Assembly: GCA_030042795.1 (NCBI GenBank)
Contig: JASHYZ010000635.1
Location: forward strand, 1 to 15,659
Direction of reading: 5' to 3'
Length of the DNA stretch: 15,659 nt
From: Terriglobia bacterium
Lineage (GTDB): Bacteria; Acidobacteriota; Terriglobia; UBA7540
Of this stretch, positions 6,747-14,267 are shown one piece after another. The notes under the pieces are model-generated. The model did not search any database. It saw only the letters and a program-made list of their open reading frames with translations, and had not been told where the DNA came from. Made by a program: the position numbers and the translations under genes. Positions within the stretch are counted from its first letter, which is position 1. The number at the start of each line of letters is the position of its first letter.

Positions 6747-7504
6747 CTGCCACGGAACTCCTGAAGCCACCCTTGAAGGAAAGCGAACTCGAAGCTCGCC
6801 TGCAAGCCATCGGCGCGGAGCGCTACCATCACCGGCATCCATTTCATCAATTGATGCACGAGGGAAAACTCACCCGCGGCCAGCTTCAAGCCTGGGCGCT
6901 GAACCGGTATTACTACCAGAGCGTCATCCCCATTAAGGATGCAATCATTCTTTCACGCAGCGCTGACTCGAACTTCCGCCGCGCCTGGCGCAAGCGCATT
7001 ATTGACCATGATGGCGATGGCCCGCGGCCGGGCGGCATCGAGAAGTGGATTCAACTCGCGCAGGCGACGGGTCTCGATCGCGAGCGAGTAGCCTCAGAGC
7101 GCGAGATTTTGCCGGGCGTGCGTTATGCCGTAAACGCATATCTTGACTTGGTCTCCAAGCGCACCTTCCTCGAAGCTGTGGCTTCGTCGCTTACGGAGCT
7201 CTTTTCGCGCGACCTGATCGCGCTGCGCGTCGACCGCCTCCGGCAGCACTATCCGTGGCTCAGTCACGGTCTAGCCTATTTCGACGCTCGCCTCACCCAG
7301 GCGCCCGAAGACGCGCAGTTCGCGTTGGGGTGGGTGGTGGAGCACGCGCGCACGCGTGCCGAGCAGGAACTTGCAATCGAGGCGCTGCGCACCAAGTGCG
7401 ACATTCTCTGGGCCCAGCTTGACGCGCTCTATTTCGCTTACGTTGAACCGGGCTGGCCCGCGCCGGGCGCTTTCCGTCCGGCGGCGGAAGAGGCCTCGGC
7501 ATGA
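6743..7504 (+). CDS. pqqC: PqqC, pyrroloquinoline-quinone synthase
   Basis: Cofactor-free oxidase that performs the final ring closure and oxidation to PQQ. It is 253 residues from GTG 6743, the usual PqqC length. This start overlaps the pqqB TGA as GTGA and has GGAG eight bases upstream (6731-6734); a GTG at 6707 would add 12 residues the family lacks. Family blocks seen: RYHHRHPFHQLMHEGKLT (27-44), NRYYYQSVIPIKDA (54-67), RIIDHDG (85-91), ILPGVRYAVNAYLDL, SSLTELFSRDLI and HYPWL. The His, Tyr, Lys and Arg residues of these blocks line the active site in known structures. It overlaps pqqD by 4 bp (ATGA), so it is translationally coupled on both sides. Confidence 0.97.
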   Translation: MTATELLKPPLKESELEARLQAIGAERYHHRHPFHQLMHEGKLTRGQLQAWALNRYYYQSVIPIKDAIILSRSADSNFRRAWRKRIIDHDGDGPRPGGIEKWIQLAQATGLDRERVASEREILPGVRYAVNAYLDLVSKRTFLEAVASSLTELFSRDLIALRVDRLRQHYPWLSHGLAYFDARLTQAPEDAQFALGWVVEHARTRAEQELAIEALRTKCDILWAQLDALYFAYVEPGWPAPGAFRPAAEEASA

Positions 7505-7782
7505 GCGACGTCGCGCCGGATCGCGTTCTGCGCCTCGCGCCGGGATGCCGCTTGAGTGCCATGCCCGGTCAGGAGGATCTGTTGTTGATCCCCGAAGGCG
7601 CCTTGCGCCTGAAGGGTCCCGCTCGCGTTATCGTAGAACTCTGCGACGGTCAGCGAACGTTGAGTGCAGTTGTGAATGAACTCGTGCAACGTTACCCGGG
7701 CGCGGACACGAGCCGGATTGAGGCCGAAACCGCCGCCCTCGTGGCGGGCTTGCGGAATCGTGGGGTGATCGAATACGGATGA
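7501..7782 (+). CDS. pqqD: PqqD, PqqA peptide chaperone
   Basis: Small RRE-type protein of 93 residues that binds PqqA and presents it to the radical SAM enzyme PqqE. Family features are RVLRLAPGCRL near the N-terminus, LLLIPEGALRLKGPARVIVELCDGQRT (the strand-turn-helix core ending in a C-D-G turn) and a C-terminal helix EAETAALVAGLRNRGVI. The start ATG 7501 overlaps the pqqC stop, and its own TGA overlaps the pqqE ATG. It is a separate protein here, not fused to PqqC or PqqE as in some organisms. Confidence 0.95.
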   Translation: MSDVAPDRVLRLAPGCRLSAMPGQEDLLLIPEGALRLKGPARVIVELCDGQRTLSAVVNELVQRYPGADTSRIEAETAALVAGLRNRGVIEYG

Positions 7783-8906
7783 AGTATCAACTCCGCGCAC
7801 TCATCGCCGAAGTTACGCATCGCTGCCCGTTGCACTGTGTTTACTGCTCGAATCCGCTCAAGATGCAGCATCGCGCGACGGAACTTTCTACGGAGGACTG
7901 GACCAGCATTTTCCGCCAGGCCGGAGAGATGGGCGCTCTCCAGTTGCACCTCACCGGCGGCGAGCCGCTGGCCCGCGCGGACCTCACTGATCTGGTACGC
8001 GCAGGCCGCGCCGCCGGTCTCTACCTCAACCTCATCACCTCCGGCGTCGGCCTCGATGAGCGCCGCCTGGACGCGCTCATCGAAGCCGGACTCGATCACG
8101 TTCAGCTCAGCTTTCAGGACGTAACGGAGGCGTCAGCCAACGAATTTGCGGGCACGCGCAGCCACGCCCTCAAGCTGCGCGTGGCAGAGATGATTCGTCA
8201 TCGCCACGTCGCGTTTACTCTAAACATCGTCGTGCACCGCCGCAATCTTGACCGCCTGGAAGAGATGATTGCATTCGCGGCTGAGAGCGGCGCCCAGCGA
8301 GTCGAGATTGCCCACGTGCAGTATTACGGCTGGGCGTTGCGTAACCGCGAGGTCCTGCTACCGGCGCGCGATCAGGTGCAACGCTCGATCGAGACCGTGG
8401 AAGCAGCTCGCCAGCGCCTACAGGGACGTTTGCGCATCGACTTCGTCCTGCCCGACTACTACGCGAAATACCCGAAGCCTTGCATGAACGGCTGGGGACA
8501 TCAGCAGATGCTGATTGACCCGAGCGGCCGCGTGCTGCCTTGCCACGCCGCCGCGCTCCTTCCCGGAATGGAATTTTCAAACGCGACCGACCGCGCCTTG
8601 CGGTGGATCTGGGAGGACTCGCCAGCCTTCAACCGCTTTCGCGACGAAAGCTGGATGCCGGAGCCTTGCCGTACCTGCGATCGCCGCACGCGCGATTTCG
8701 GCGGCTGCCGTTGCCAGGCGTTTCAACTAACCGGTGATGCCGCGGCAACGGATCCGGTTTGCACACTCGCGCCCGCACACCGGTTGGTCGAGGATGCAGT
8801 CCAACACGCCAACAATGGAAGTGCCGGTCGACAATCTGAGAGCCCTGTCTGGGTGTACCGCGCTGATCCTGGCTCTGCAGAGAGAGTCGCGCCAGGAGAA
8901 GCTTGA
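7779..8906 (+). CDS. pqqE: PqqE, radical SAM enzyme forming the Glu-Tyr cross-link in PqqA
   Basis: 375-residue radical SAM/SPASM protein. The SAM cluster motif is C16-x3-C20-x2-C23 in RCPLHCVYC, with the TGGEP loop at 59-63. The SPASM region carries the auxiliary-cluster cysteines: C235 (KPCMNGWG), C255 (VLPCHAA), C297, C300, C310, C312 (PCRTCDRR, FGGCRC) and C328 (DPVC). It forms the carbon-carbon bond between Glu16 and Tyr20 of PqqA using SAM and reductant, with PqqD as partner. The ATG overlaps the pqqD stop as ATGA. The roughly 40 residues after C328 are poorly conserved. No terminator is evident; a VapC remnant on the other strand ends 15 bases away. Confidence 0.97.
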   Translation: MKYQLRALIAEVTHRCPLHCVYCSNPLKMQHRATELSTEDWTSIFRQAGEMGALQLHLTGGEPLARADLTDLVRAGRAAGLYLNLITSGVGLDERRLDALIEAGLDHVQLSFQDVTEASANEFAGTRSHALKLRVAEMIRHRHVAFTLNIVVHRRNLDRLEEMIAFAAESGAQRVEIAHVQYYGWALRNREVLLPARDQVQRSIETVEAARQRLQGRLRIDFVLPDYYAKYPKPCMNGWGHQQMLIDPSGRVLPCHAAALLPGMEFSNATDRALRWIWEDSPAFNRFRDESWMPEPCRTCDRRTRDFGGCRCQAFQLTGDAAATDPVCTLAPAHRLVEDAVQHANNGSAGRQSESPVWVYRADPGSAERVAPGEA

Positions 8907-8920
8907 GCTGGGTATCTCTG

Positions 8921-9142
8921 CTAAGGCATAATGACGAGGCGCGGGAATGCCGACTGGTAACGCCCTGCGTCCAAGGTCAGCAAGCGATCTGCTCTCAAGA
9001 AAGCGTGCGCGCCGACCACAAAATCCACCAACAGCCGCTTGAGCTCACCTTCCTTGGACCGCCGCCTCCTCGCGGCATAAGCTGCGTAAGCCGCTCCTGT
9101 TTCGCTGGCTTTCCAGAACACGCATGCAGGCGCGATCGCTCA
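8921..9142 (-). pseudogene. VapC-type PIN toxin, C-terminal remnant
   Basis: On the minus strand the frame ends with KRLLVDFVVGAHAFLRADRL, then LLTLDAGRYQSAFPRLVIMP and TAG at 8921-8923. This matches the last third of VapC ribonucleases, where D-F-x-I-G-A-H-A and T-L-D carry two of the PIN-domain acidic residues. An in-frame TGA (9140-9142) stops it only about 70 codons in. The neighbouring frame reads MPVPVSDRACMR just upstream and could be the shifted continuation, so a frameshift near 9120 is likely. The N-terminal half with the first catalytic Asp and any antitoxin gene are absent; the R-M gene begins at 9200. A short GTG-started protein (9121) could still be made but should be inactive. 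Confidence 0.7.
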
Positions 9143-9199
9143 CCGGGACAGGCATGTCTCAATGCCGGCCCAACTCGGGAGCCTTCTCACGAATACGAG

Positions 9200-12100
9200 C
9201 TACTGAAGAGGCCAACCGCCGTTGGCGTCGATCGCGGCATCGATCTCACTCATCAGCCCGATGGTCTCCTTCAGTGCCACCACCACCCGTTGATAATGCT
9301 GAATGTCATCCCACGTTAGCACTCGCCCCTTGCGGTCTTTAAGCCACTTTTCCAGAACCTGATACCCGCCAATGTGAAATTCCCATACCTCGCGCGGTAT
9401 GCCTTGAAAATACTGGATACTGTTGACGCACACACGCCGGGTTCCATCGACGTAGGTGACGCGCTCGACTTCGCCGGTCCCTTTCTCGGGGAAGGTGGTG
9501 ATGAGGTGGTTCAAGCGCGGGGATTCCATCAGGTGAAGCGCTACCAGTTCGCCCCCTTTGGTGGCGAGCTTGGCGAACAAGGTAGGACTACCGGTCAGGG
9601 GCACGCGGGGAAAGTCGGTTGGGAGGAGCTCCGAATAGCGGTCCCGATACGCTGGCGAGTGAAGGATAGCATAAATGTAGTGGAACACGTCTTGCGGCCC
9701 GAAGGTCCTTTTCAAATCACCCTCGCCGCTTGGAATGAACGAGAGTCCAAGGCGCTTTTGGAGCGCGGCAACAAAATTCGGCTTGAAGTTTGGCTGCCGC
9801 CTGTCATTGCCCGTAGCGAGGTATGGAATTCCGAGGTTGAGCGTTGCTTGGCGCAGCCTCTCCCCGTTCCCACCGTAAAGGTACAAAGGAAAGAGATAGC
9901 AGTTGTCCAGCGTGCTTAGGTATTCTTTGGTGGCAATCCGCTCTGACAGAAACACGTGGGCCCACGGCGGCTTGCGGATGGTTCGAAAAATGACCAGAGC
10001 TTGATTCTTGCCTGCTAAGAGGTGGTGGCAGATGTCTTCTCGACTCCGAGCGAGTACCGCGGAAGAATAGAGCACAAAGCGATGATCAAAGCATCGATAA
10101 GCGACTGGAACAATCCACGATAAGGCTTTGCCTGACTTGGCCCACTGTCGGGCGCCCGGCAAAGAGAAGGAAGACGTGTCTTCGAGGCCGTACCTCTGCC
10201 GGAGTTGGGCGTCGTCTTGCCTGCTTGCCAAGTCCGCCAGGCGCCCCTTGAGTTCGTCGCGCGTGAAGGCGACCGCAAATGAGTTGACACCTGTAGTGAT
10301 CCCCATATTGCCGGAAACCATCGCGTTAGGGATGCTCCAGGCTGCAGCATACTCCGCTGCGAGATCATCCTTCTGGGGCTTGAAGAGACAAAATGGCAGG
10401 CGCGGAGAAAGTTCCTTCCAACGGGTGTGGGCCAGGTCATGCTCGGACAGCCAGGAGTATTTGCCGCCTCTCCTACCTTCGGCTTCCCTGACTCCCCACA
10501 GGTCGGCGTGCCAAACCCGAGCAGGCCCAATTTTCTCGGCGTCCTTCACGAAGATGCCGATAGCCACGCCCTCTTGAATATCGAAGACGTTCTTATCCTC
10601 CGAACCGTCGGGGCACTTTTCCTGCCTCTTGCTGTTACCGTGTAAGTCGAGAATGTAGAGGTCGGAGAAGGCCCGCATCAGATTGCGCCGCATGCCCCTG
10701 AATGTCGGGCTATCGAGGTAGCTGTGGTCTGTGATGAAGGCCAGCACACCAGCACCCGTTCGGCTGATTCTCCATTGTCCCCACCGTATAAACTTCACGT
10801 AGTCATTCTGAAGCCACTTCGGATTTCGCTCGCCTATCCCCTTGCCGTCCACCTTCTTGTAGTCTTCGATGAGCTTTCCGATGAAAGTCAGCCTCCCGTT
10901 ATCATCGCGGCTGCGGTTAGCCGAGTGTCCCGAGTAAGGCGGATTGCCCAAGACCACGAGAATGGGCTTATCGCGTTTGATCTCGGCCGCAGCATTTGCC
11001 TCGTCGGAGATCCACTGTGCAAAAAGCTTCTCACTCCTCTTTGCGGCTTCTTCGAGCGTATTCGTGAGGTAAACGCCTAGGCGCTGGTCTGAACCAAACT
11101 TGTAGCCAGTCTCCTGCAACTCCATCCCAAGCTTCAGGTGGGCCACAGCATAAGGGGCTACGAGAAGCTCGAAACCGAAGATACGGTTGAGCAGGCGCTG
11201 AGAAACATAGCTGTCCCAGGCGCCTTTCTGGCCGCCGAACTGTTCGTAAATCTGGCGGACCACAAAGTAGAGAAATGTCGCGGTGCCGGTGGCCGGGTCC
11301 AGAATCAAGGTATTTTCGTCGGCGAGGCCCTTGGGCCGGTTGAAGCGAGACTTAAGCAAGTAATCCACCGAGCGCACAATGTAGCTCACCACCGGCTCCG
11401 GCGTGTAATAAACGCCGCGCAGTTCGCGTGTTTTAGGATCATAGGCCGTCAGAAACGTCTCGTAGAAGTGCACCACCGGGTCCTCTTTGCCCTTGCCTTT
11501 TCCGAAGTCCTTCAACACCTCGTCCATGGCAGCATGCTTCAATAGCTCCACGATGTCATCGACGGCCCAGCCGAAGGTCTCCGGCATATCAACACCGGCA
11601 AACTCGGCAAAGAGCTTGCGCAAGAAAGGATTCGTCCTGGGCAGGCTGAAGGCCGCCAGTTCACGAGAAAAGGTCTTCTCCTGCGGCTTGTTGACGCGGG
11701 CTGCGAACAGGCCGTAAGCGAGGGTCTGCGCGAACATGTCGGCGAACTGCGCCTCGTCCAAGTCAGGAATGAGCACTTCGCGAAACGATGCCAGCCAGTT
11801 TCCGAGCCAGCCCTTGTCCGGGGCTGCACCGTGGGAGAACGTCGCGATGATCAGATCGCGGATGTTGCGCGTCATGCCGGCCATGCGCGCGGCGAGCTCT
11901 TTCGCGGTACCCACCGTCGGCACGGTTTGAGCGAAAAAAAGCTTAAGGAGGTCGCCGAGTTTCTGTTCGCCTTCGGGGAAAGCGCGCAGTTTGCCTTGCC
12001 CATCGATTTCCGCCAGGCGCACAGTCAATCGCTTCTCACCGGCTACAAACCAGCGGAATTCCAGATAGTCTGTCAGAATCCAGTTGGGCAACGCGTCGCG

Positions 12101-12382
12101 GTAGCGTTTGAACTGGTCGCCATTCGGTCCCTTGCCACGCTCCACTTCGTCAAGGCTCACTCCGATGTCCTTGGTCTCGATGTGCCCCAGAGGAACCTTG
12201 TTGCGGGTGACGTTGAAGTCGGGCGCGCCACAGGCGATACGCTTGGGCTCGTTGGTAGCAACGATGCCGGGGTCAGCGGCCTCTAGTAGTCTCTCGAGGG
12301 CCCCGCGATGGGTCTCCTCAGTGGCGTCACCCAGGGCCAGCTTCTTTTTGATGGCTGTCAGGTATTCAACAAACGAGGTCAT
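9200..12382 (-). CDS. single-chain restriction-modification protein (nuclease + N6-adenine methylase, Type ISP-like C-terminus)
   Basis: A 1060-residue protein read from ATG 12382 (MTSFVEYLTAIKKKLALG); the frame extends upstream to 12451 but those residues lie in decayed IS DNA. The N-terminal nuclease shows a PD-(D/E)XK pattern: D55 (GAPDFNV), E69 and K71 (HIETKD). A helical spacer leads to the methylase: RGVYYTPEPVV (322-332), SAM-binding LDPATGTATF (361-370) and catalytic NPPY (480-483), the gamma-class N6-adenine motifs. The last 350 residues look like a target-recognition part, ending GRVLTWDDIQHYQRVVVALKE, typical of Type ISP C-termini. No helicase motifs are seen, unlike LlaGI or LlaBIII, so Type IIG-like cutting is possible. 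Likely defends against foreign DNA. Flanked by broken genes. Confidence 0.88.
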   Translation of the reverse strand: MTSFVEYLTAIKKKLALGDATEETHRGALERLLEAADPGIVATNEPKRIACGAPDFNVTRNKVPLGHIETKDIGVSLDEVERGKGPNGDQFKRYRDALPNWILTDYLEFRWFVAGEKRLTVRLAEIDGQGKLRAFPEGEQKLGDLLKLFFAQTVPTVGTAKELAARMAGMTRNIRDLIIATFSHGAAPDKGWLGNWLASFREVLIPDLDEAQFADMFAQTLAYGLFAARVNKPQEKTFSRELAAFSLPRTNPFLRKLFAEFAGVDMPETFGWAVDDIVELLKHAAMDEVLKDFGKGKGKEDPVVHFYETFLTAYDPKTRELRGVYYTPEPVVSYIVRSVDYLLKSRFNRPKGLADENTLILDPATGTATFLYFVVRQIYEQFGGQKGAWDSYVSQRLLNRIFGFELLVAPYAVAHLKLGMELQETGYKFGSDQRLGVYLTNTLEEAAKRSEKLFAQWISDEANAAAEIKRDKPILVVLGNPPYSGHSANRSRDDNGRLTFIGKLIEDYKKVDGKGIGERNPKWLQNDYVKFIRWGQWRISRTGAGVLAFITDHSYLDSPTFRGMRRNLMRAFSDLYILDLHGNSKRQEKCPDGSEDKNVFDIQEGVAIGIFVKDAEKIGPARVWHADLWGVREAEGRRGGKYSWLSEHDLAHTRWKELSPRLPFCLFKPQKDDLAAEYAAAWSIPNAMVSGNMGITTGVNSFAVAFTRDELKGRLADLASRQDDAQLRQRYGLEDTSSFSLPGARQWAKSGKALSWIVPVAYRCFDHRFVLYSSAVLARSREDICHHLLAGKNQALVIFRTIRKPPWAHVFLSERIATKEYLSTLDNCYLFPLYLYGGNGERLRQATLNLGIPYLATGNDRRQPNFKPNFVAALQKRLGLSFIPSGEGDLKRTFGPQDVFHYIYAILHSPAYRDRYSELLPTDFPRVPLTGSPTLFAKLATKGGELVALHLMESPRLNHLITTFPEKGTGEVERVTYVDGTRRVCVNSIQYFQGIPREVWEFHIGGYQVLEKWLKDRKGRVLTWDDIQHYQRVVVALKETIGLMSEIDAAIDANGGWPLQ

Positions 12383-12390
12383 AAAGTGGC

Positions 12391-12396
12391 AGTATA
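12391..12396 (-). promoter_or_regulatory. -10 box for a probably leaderless R-M transcript
   Basis: On the minus strand TATACT stands eight bases before ATG 12382, so transcription would start at or within two bases of the start codon. No Shine-Dalgarno precedes the ATG, which agrees with leaderless translation. No clear -35 hexamer is seen; TTTCCG at 16-bp spacing is poor. Confidence 0.4.
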
Positions 12397-12447
12397 TACA
12401 AGATGCCCGCGCCGGAAAGACCAATTCGACAACACCCGTAGTCTCAA

Positions 12448-12747
12448 TCAAACTGATCGGGCTACCCTTTCAATTGACAAAAGTGACCGGCGCACCGACA
12501 TGGCCCGAATGCGGGCGGCGTCGCCAATCCACAATTCGTGCCCCAACTCCGCCAACAACTGTTCGAACCACAGCGTGTTGCCGACCGCTTCCAGGCCCAC
12601 CCGCACCGGCCCCGCCAGACCCCGATAGAAGGCCTCCGCCTCCGCCGGGTGCGCCAATCGACGACCGCCCAACTCGCCGGTGTCCTGGTCGTCCAACCTA
12701 GCGATTTGCTAAAAGCTCGGGTGATAATCACATGCGATAATTTTCAT
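12448..12747 (-). pseudogene. IS110-family transposase, 5' fragment with in-frame amber stop
   Basis: Minus-strand reading from ATG 12747, preceded by AAAGGAG at good spacing, gives MKIIACDYHPSF, then TAG (12709-12711), then QIARLDDQDTGELGGRRL and on through FYRGLAGPVRVGLEAVGNTLWFEQLLAELGHELWIGDAARIRAMSVR. This is the N-terminal RuvC-like DEDD domain of IS110 transposases, with D in CDYHPS, E in GLEAVG and D in IGDAARIR. TAG replaces what is normally a Gln codon. Family similarity ends near 12490, where the usual RKQKTDRRDA would follow, and the frame stops at 12448. The other three-quarters, including the Tnp20 catalytic Ser domain, are missing. IS110 elements lack terminal inverted repeats, so no ends can be drawn. 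Confidence 0.82.
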
Positions 12748-12769
12748 TGCTGGCTCCTTTCCCCCGAGT

Positions 12770-12810
12770 CTTGGTTTCAGACAACCCAAGCTTACCCGGA
12801 AATCGGGAAG
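12770..12810 (-). ncRNA. two abutting stem-loops upstream of the IS110 relic (possible bridge-RNA remnant)
   Basis: Hairpin 1 pairs CTTGG (12770-12774) with CCAAG (12786-12790), extendable by two pairs with one bulge. Hairpin 2 starts at the next base: CTT-CCCG (12791-12798, one bulged A) pairs with CGGG-AAG (12804-12810) around loop GAAAT. IS110-group elements encode a structured bridge RNA in the non-coding end upstream of the transposase, which is where these hairpins lie. The assignment is by position and structure only. Confidence 0.3.
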
Positions 12811-12820
12811 GGCCAGCGCC

Positions 12821-12853
12821 GTCATTCAATCAAGCGAAGCGAGGAATCTCGCT
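12821..12853. repeat. degenerate REP-like element upstream of lpxB
   Basis: GTCATTC, then AATCAAGCGAAGCGAGGAAT and CTCGCT resemble the common GTCATTCCGAGCGAAGCGAGGAAT-type intergenic palindrome, with a small disruption after the first seven bases. It would be the same broad class as the 5764-5800 hairpin. Family assignment is from memory of such repeats. Confidence 0.45.
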
Positions 12854-12892
12854 CGGCGTAAAGCCGCCGTCGCGGATTCGTGAGATGATGAA

Positions 12893-14107
12893 GTGATGGA
12901 AGCGAGAGGGCCCAGTTCAACCCGCGTGCTGATGGTGGCCGGCGAGCGTTCCGGCGATCTTCACGGCGCCGAACTCGCTGCGGCGCTCAAGGCCGAGATG
13001 GGCGAGGTTTCGATCTTTGGGTGCGGCGGCTCGGCCATGCGAAGCGCGGGCATCGAGACGGTTGCCGACCTGCGCGACTTCGCCATGGTGGGGATCACGG
13101 AGGTTGTCGCGGGCTTGCCGCGCGCCCGCCGCGCGTTTCACGCCATCCTGGCGGAAGCGGACCGCCGCCAGCCCCAGTTGGCCGTGCTCATCGACGCGCC
13201 TTCGCTGAATCTACGCTTGGCGAAGCAGCTTAAGCCGCGCAGCATTCTCGTGGCCTATTACGTAAGTCCCCAGATATGGGCGTGGAAGAAGTGGCGGATG
13301 CGGCATCTTCAGGACCGCGTGGACCACATGCTGTGCCTCTTCGACTTCGAGGAGGAGATCTACCGCCGCGCCGGTGTTCCGGTTACCTACGTCGGCCATC
13401 CTCTGGTGGATCGGCCTGAAATCACAGATCCGGCGACGCCGCGTGAAGAGTTTCTGGCGCGCACCGGACTTAGACCGGACGTGCCCGTAGTAGCGCTGCT
13501 GCCCGGCAGCCGGGAGATCGAATTAAAATATAACCTGCCGCCGTTGGTAGCCGGGGCCGCTGAACTGCGCCGCCGGGGGCAGAACGTGCAATTCGTCTTG
13601 CCGGTGGCGGCTACGCTGTCTGAAGCACAAGTGAAGGCTCAGCTCCAGTCGTGCGGCGCAGGGGCAGAGCTTATCCACACCGTTACCCACGGCACACACG
13701 ACGCGCTACGAATCGCGCAGGCCGCCGTGGTGGCGAGCGGCACCGCCACTCTGGAGACGGCGTTGCTAGGCTGCCCGATGGTGGTAGTGTACCGCGTTGC
13801 GCCCAGCACGGCGTTCTTTGCGCGCTTCATGGTGGACGTGCCCTTCTTCAGCATGGTGAACCTGCTGGCCGGCAAAGAGGTGGTGAAGGAGCTTGTGCAG
13901 CGGGATTTTACCGGCGCACGGGTGGCGGACGAGGTGGCGCGCTTGCTCAATCAGCCCGAGGCGAGAGAAAGAATGACGGTCGAATTTCGCGGCGTGCGCC
14001 AGCGGTTGGGGCCGGGTGGAGCCGTGAGGCGGGCCGCCCGGACGGTAGCCGATATGCTGCAAACCGGGCAGCCTGTGCACGCCGCGCCGGCACTCGCGGC
14101 TGTTTGA
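12893..14107 (+). CDS. lpxB: lipid-A-disaccharide synthase
   Basis: Glycosyltransferase of family GT19 that joins UDP-2,3-diacylglucosamine and lipid X into the lipid A disaccharide at the inner face of the cytoplasmic membrane. 404 residues from GTG 12893; ATG 12896, one codon later, is equally possible, and no strong ribosome site decides. Family blocks: MVAGERSGDLHGAEL (usual form GEASGDLHGA), FGCGGSAMRSAG, FAMVGITEVV, LIDAPSLNLRLAKQLK, YYVSPQIWAWKKWR, FEEEIYRRAGVPVTYVGHPLVD, VALLPGSREIE and, near the C-terminus, ASGTATLETAL. Arg replaces Ala in the first motif. It implies an outer membrane with LPS. None of the other lipid A genes often found beside lpxB is visible; the accessory island lies directly upstream. 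Confidence 0.96.
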   Translation: MMEARGPSSTRVLMVAGERSGDLHGAELAAALKAEMGEVSIFGCGGSAMRSAGIETVADLRDFAMVGITEVVAGLPRARRAFHAILAEADRRQPQLAVLIDAPSLNLRLAKQLKPRSILVAYYVSPQIWAWKKWRMRHLQDRVDHMLCLFDFEEEIYRRAGVPVTYVGHPLVDRPEITDPATPREEFLARTGLRPDVPVVALLPGSREIELKYNLPPLVAGAAELRRRGQNVQFVLPVAATLSEAQVKAQLQSCGAGAELIHTVTHGTHDALRIAQAAVVASGTATLETALLGCPMVVVYRVAPSTAFFARFMVDVPFFSMVNLLAGKEVVKELVQRDFTGARVADEVARLLNQPEARERMTVEFRGVRQRLGPGGAVRRAARTVADMLQTGQPVHAAPALAAV

Positions 14108-14267
14108 CCGAATTATTTTGGATGCGGTGCAACCAGGCTGTGACGGTTCGAGTCTAACCAAGAGCGGGGGCGAGTGAGATTTGATTCGCGACAGGTCCGA
14201 ACAGTCCAGCAACCCCCTCGCTGGCAGCTTGTCGTCTTTCACTCGTCCCTGGTTTTTTCGCTCCACC

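Noticed and set aside
9374..9919. 181-codon plus-strand frame within the R-M gene, and similar plus-strand frames at 10128-10577 and 11138-11545
   Set aside because: All are antisense to well-supported R-M domains and show no motifs of their own.
12383..12451. 23-residue N-terminal extension of the R-M protein
   Set aside because: It starts inside the decayed IS110 fragment and includes the proposed -10 box; MTSFVEYLTAIKKKL is a natural start.
8921..14107. Possible multi-gene defence island (BREX, DISARM, CBASS) or CRISPR array around the R-M gene
   Set aside because: Only one defence gene is intact, no partner genes are present, and no regularly spaced direct repeats were seen.
14140..14165. 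GGTTCGAGTC resembling a tRNA T-arm
   Set aside because: The loop consensus matches, but the flanking five-base stem does not pair and no D-arm, anticodon arm or acceptor is found.
14206..14224. CCAGC/GCTGG hairpin after lpxB as terminator
   Set aside because: Five-base stem with a nine-base loop and no T-tract directly after; too weak to call.
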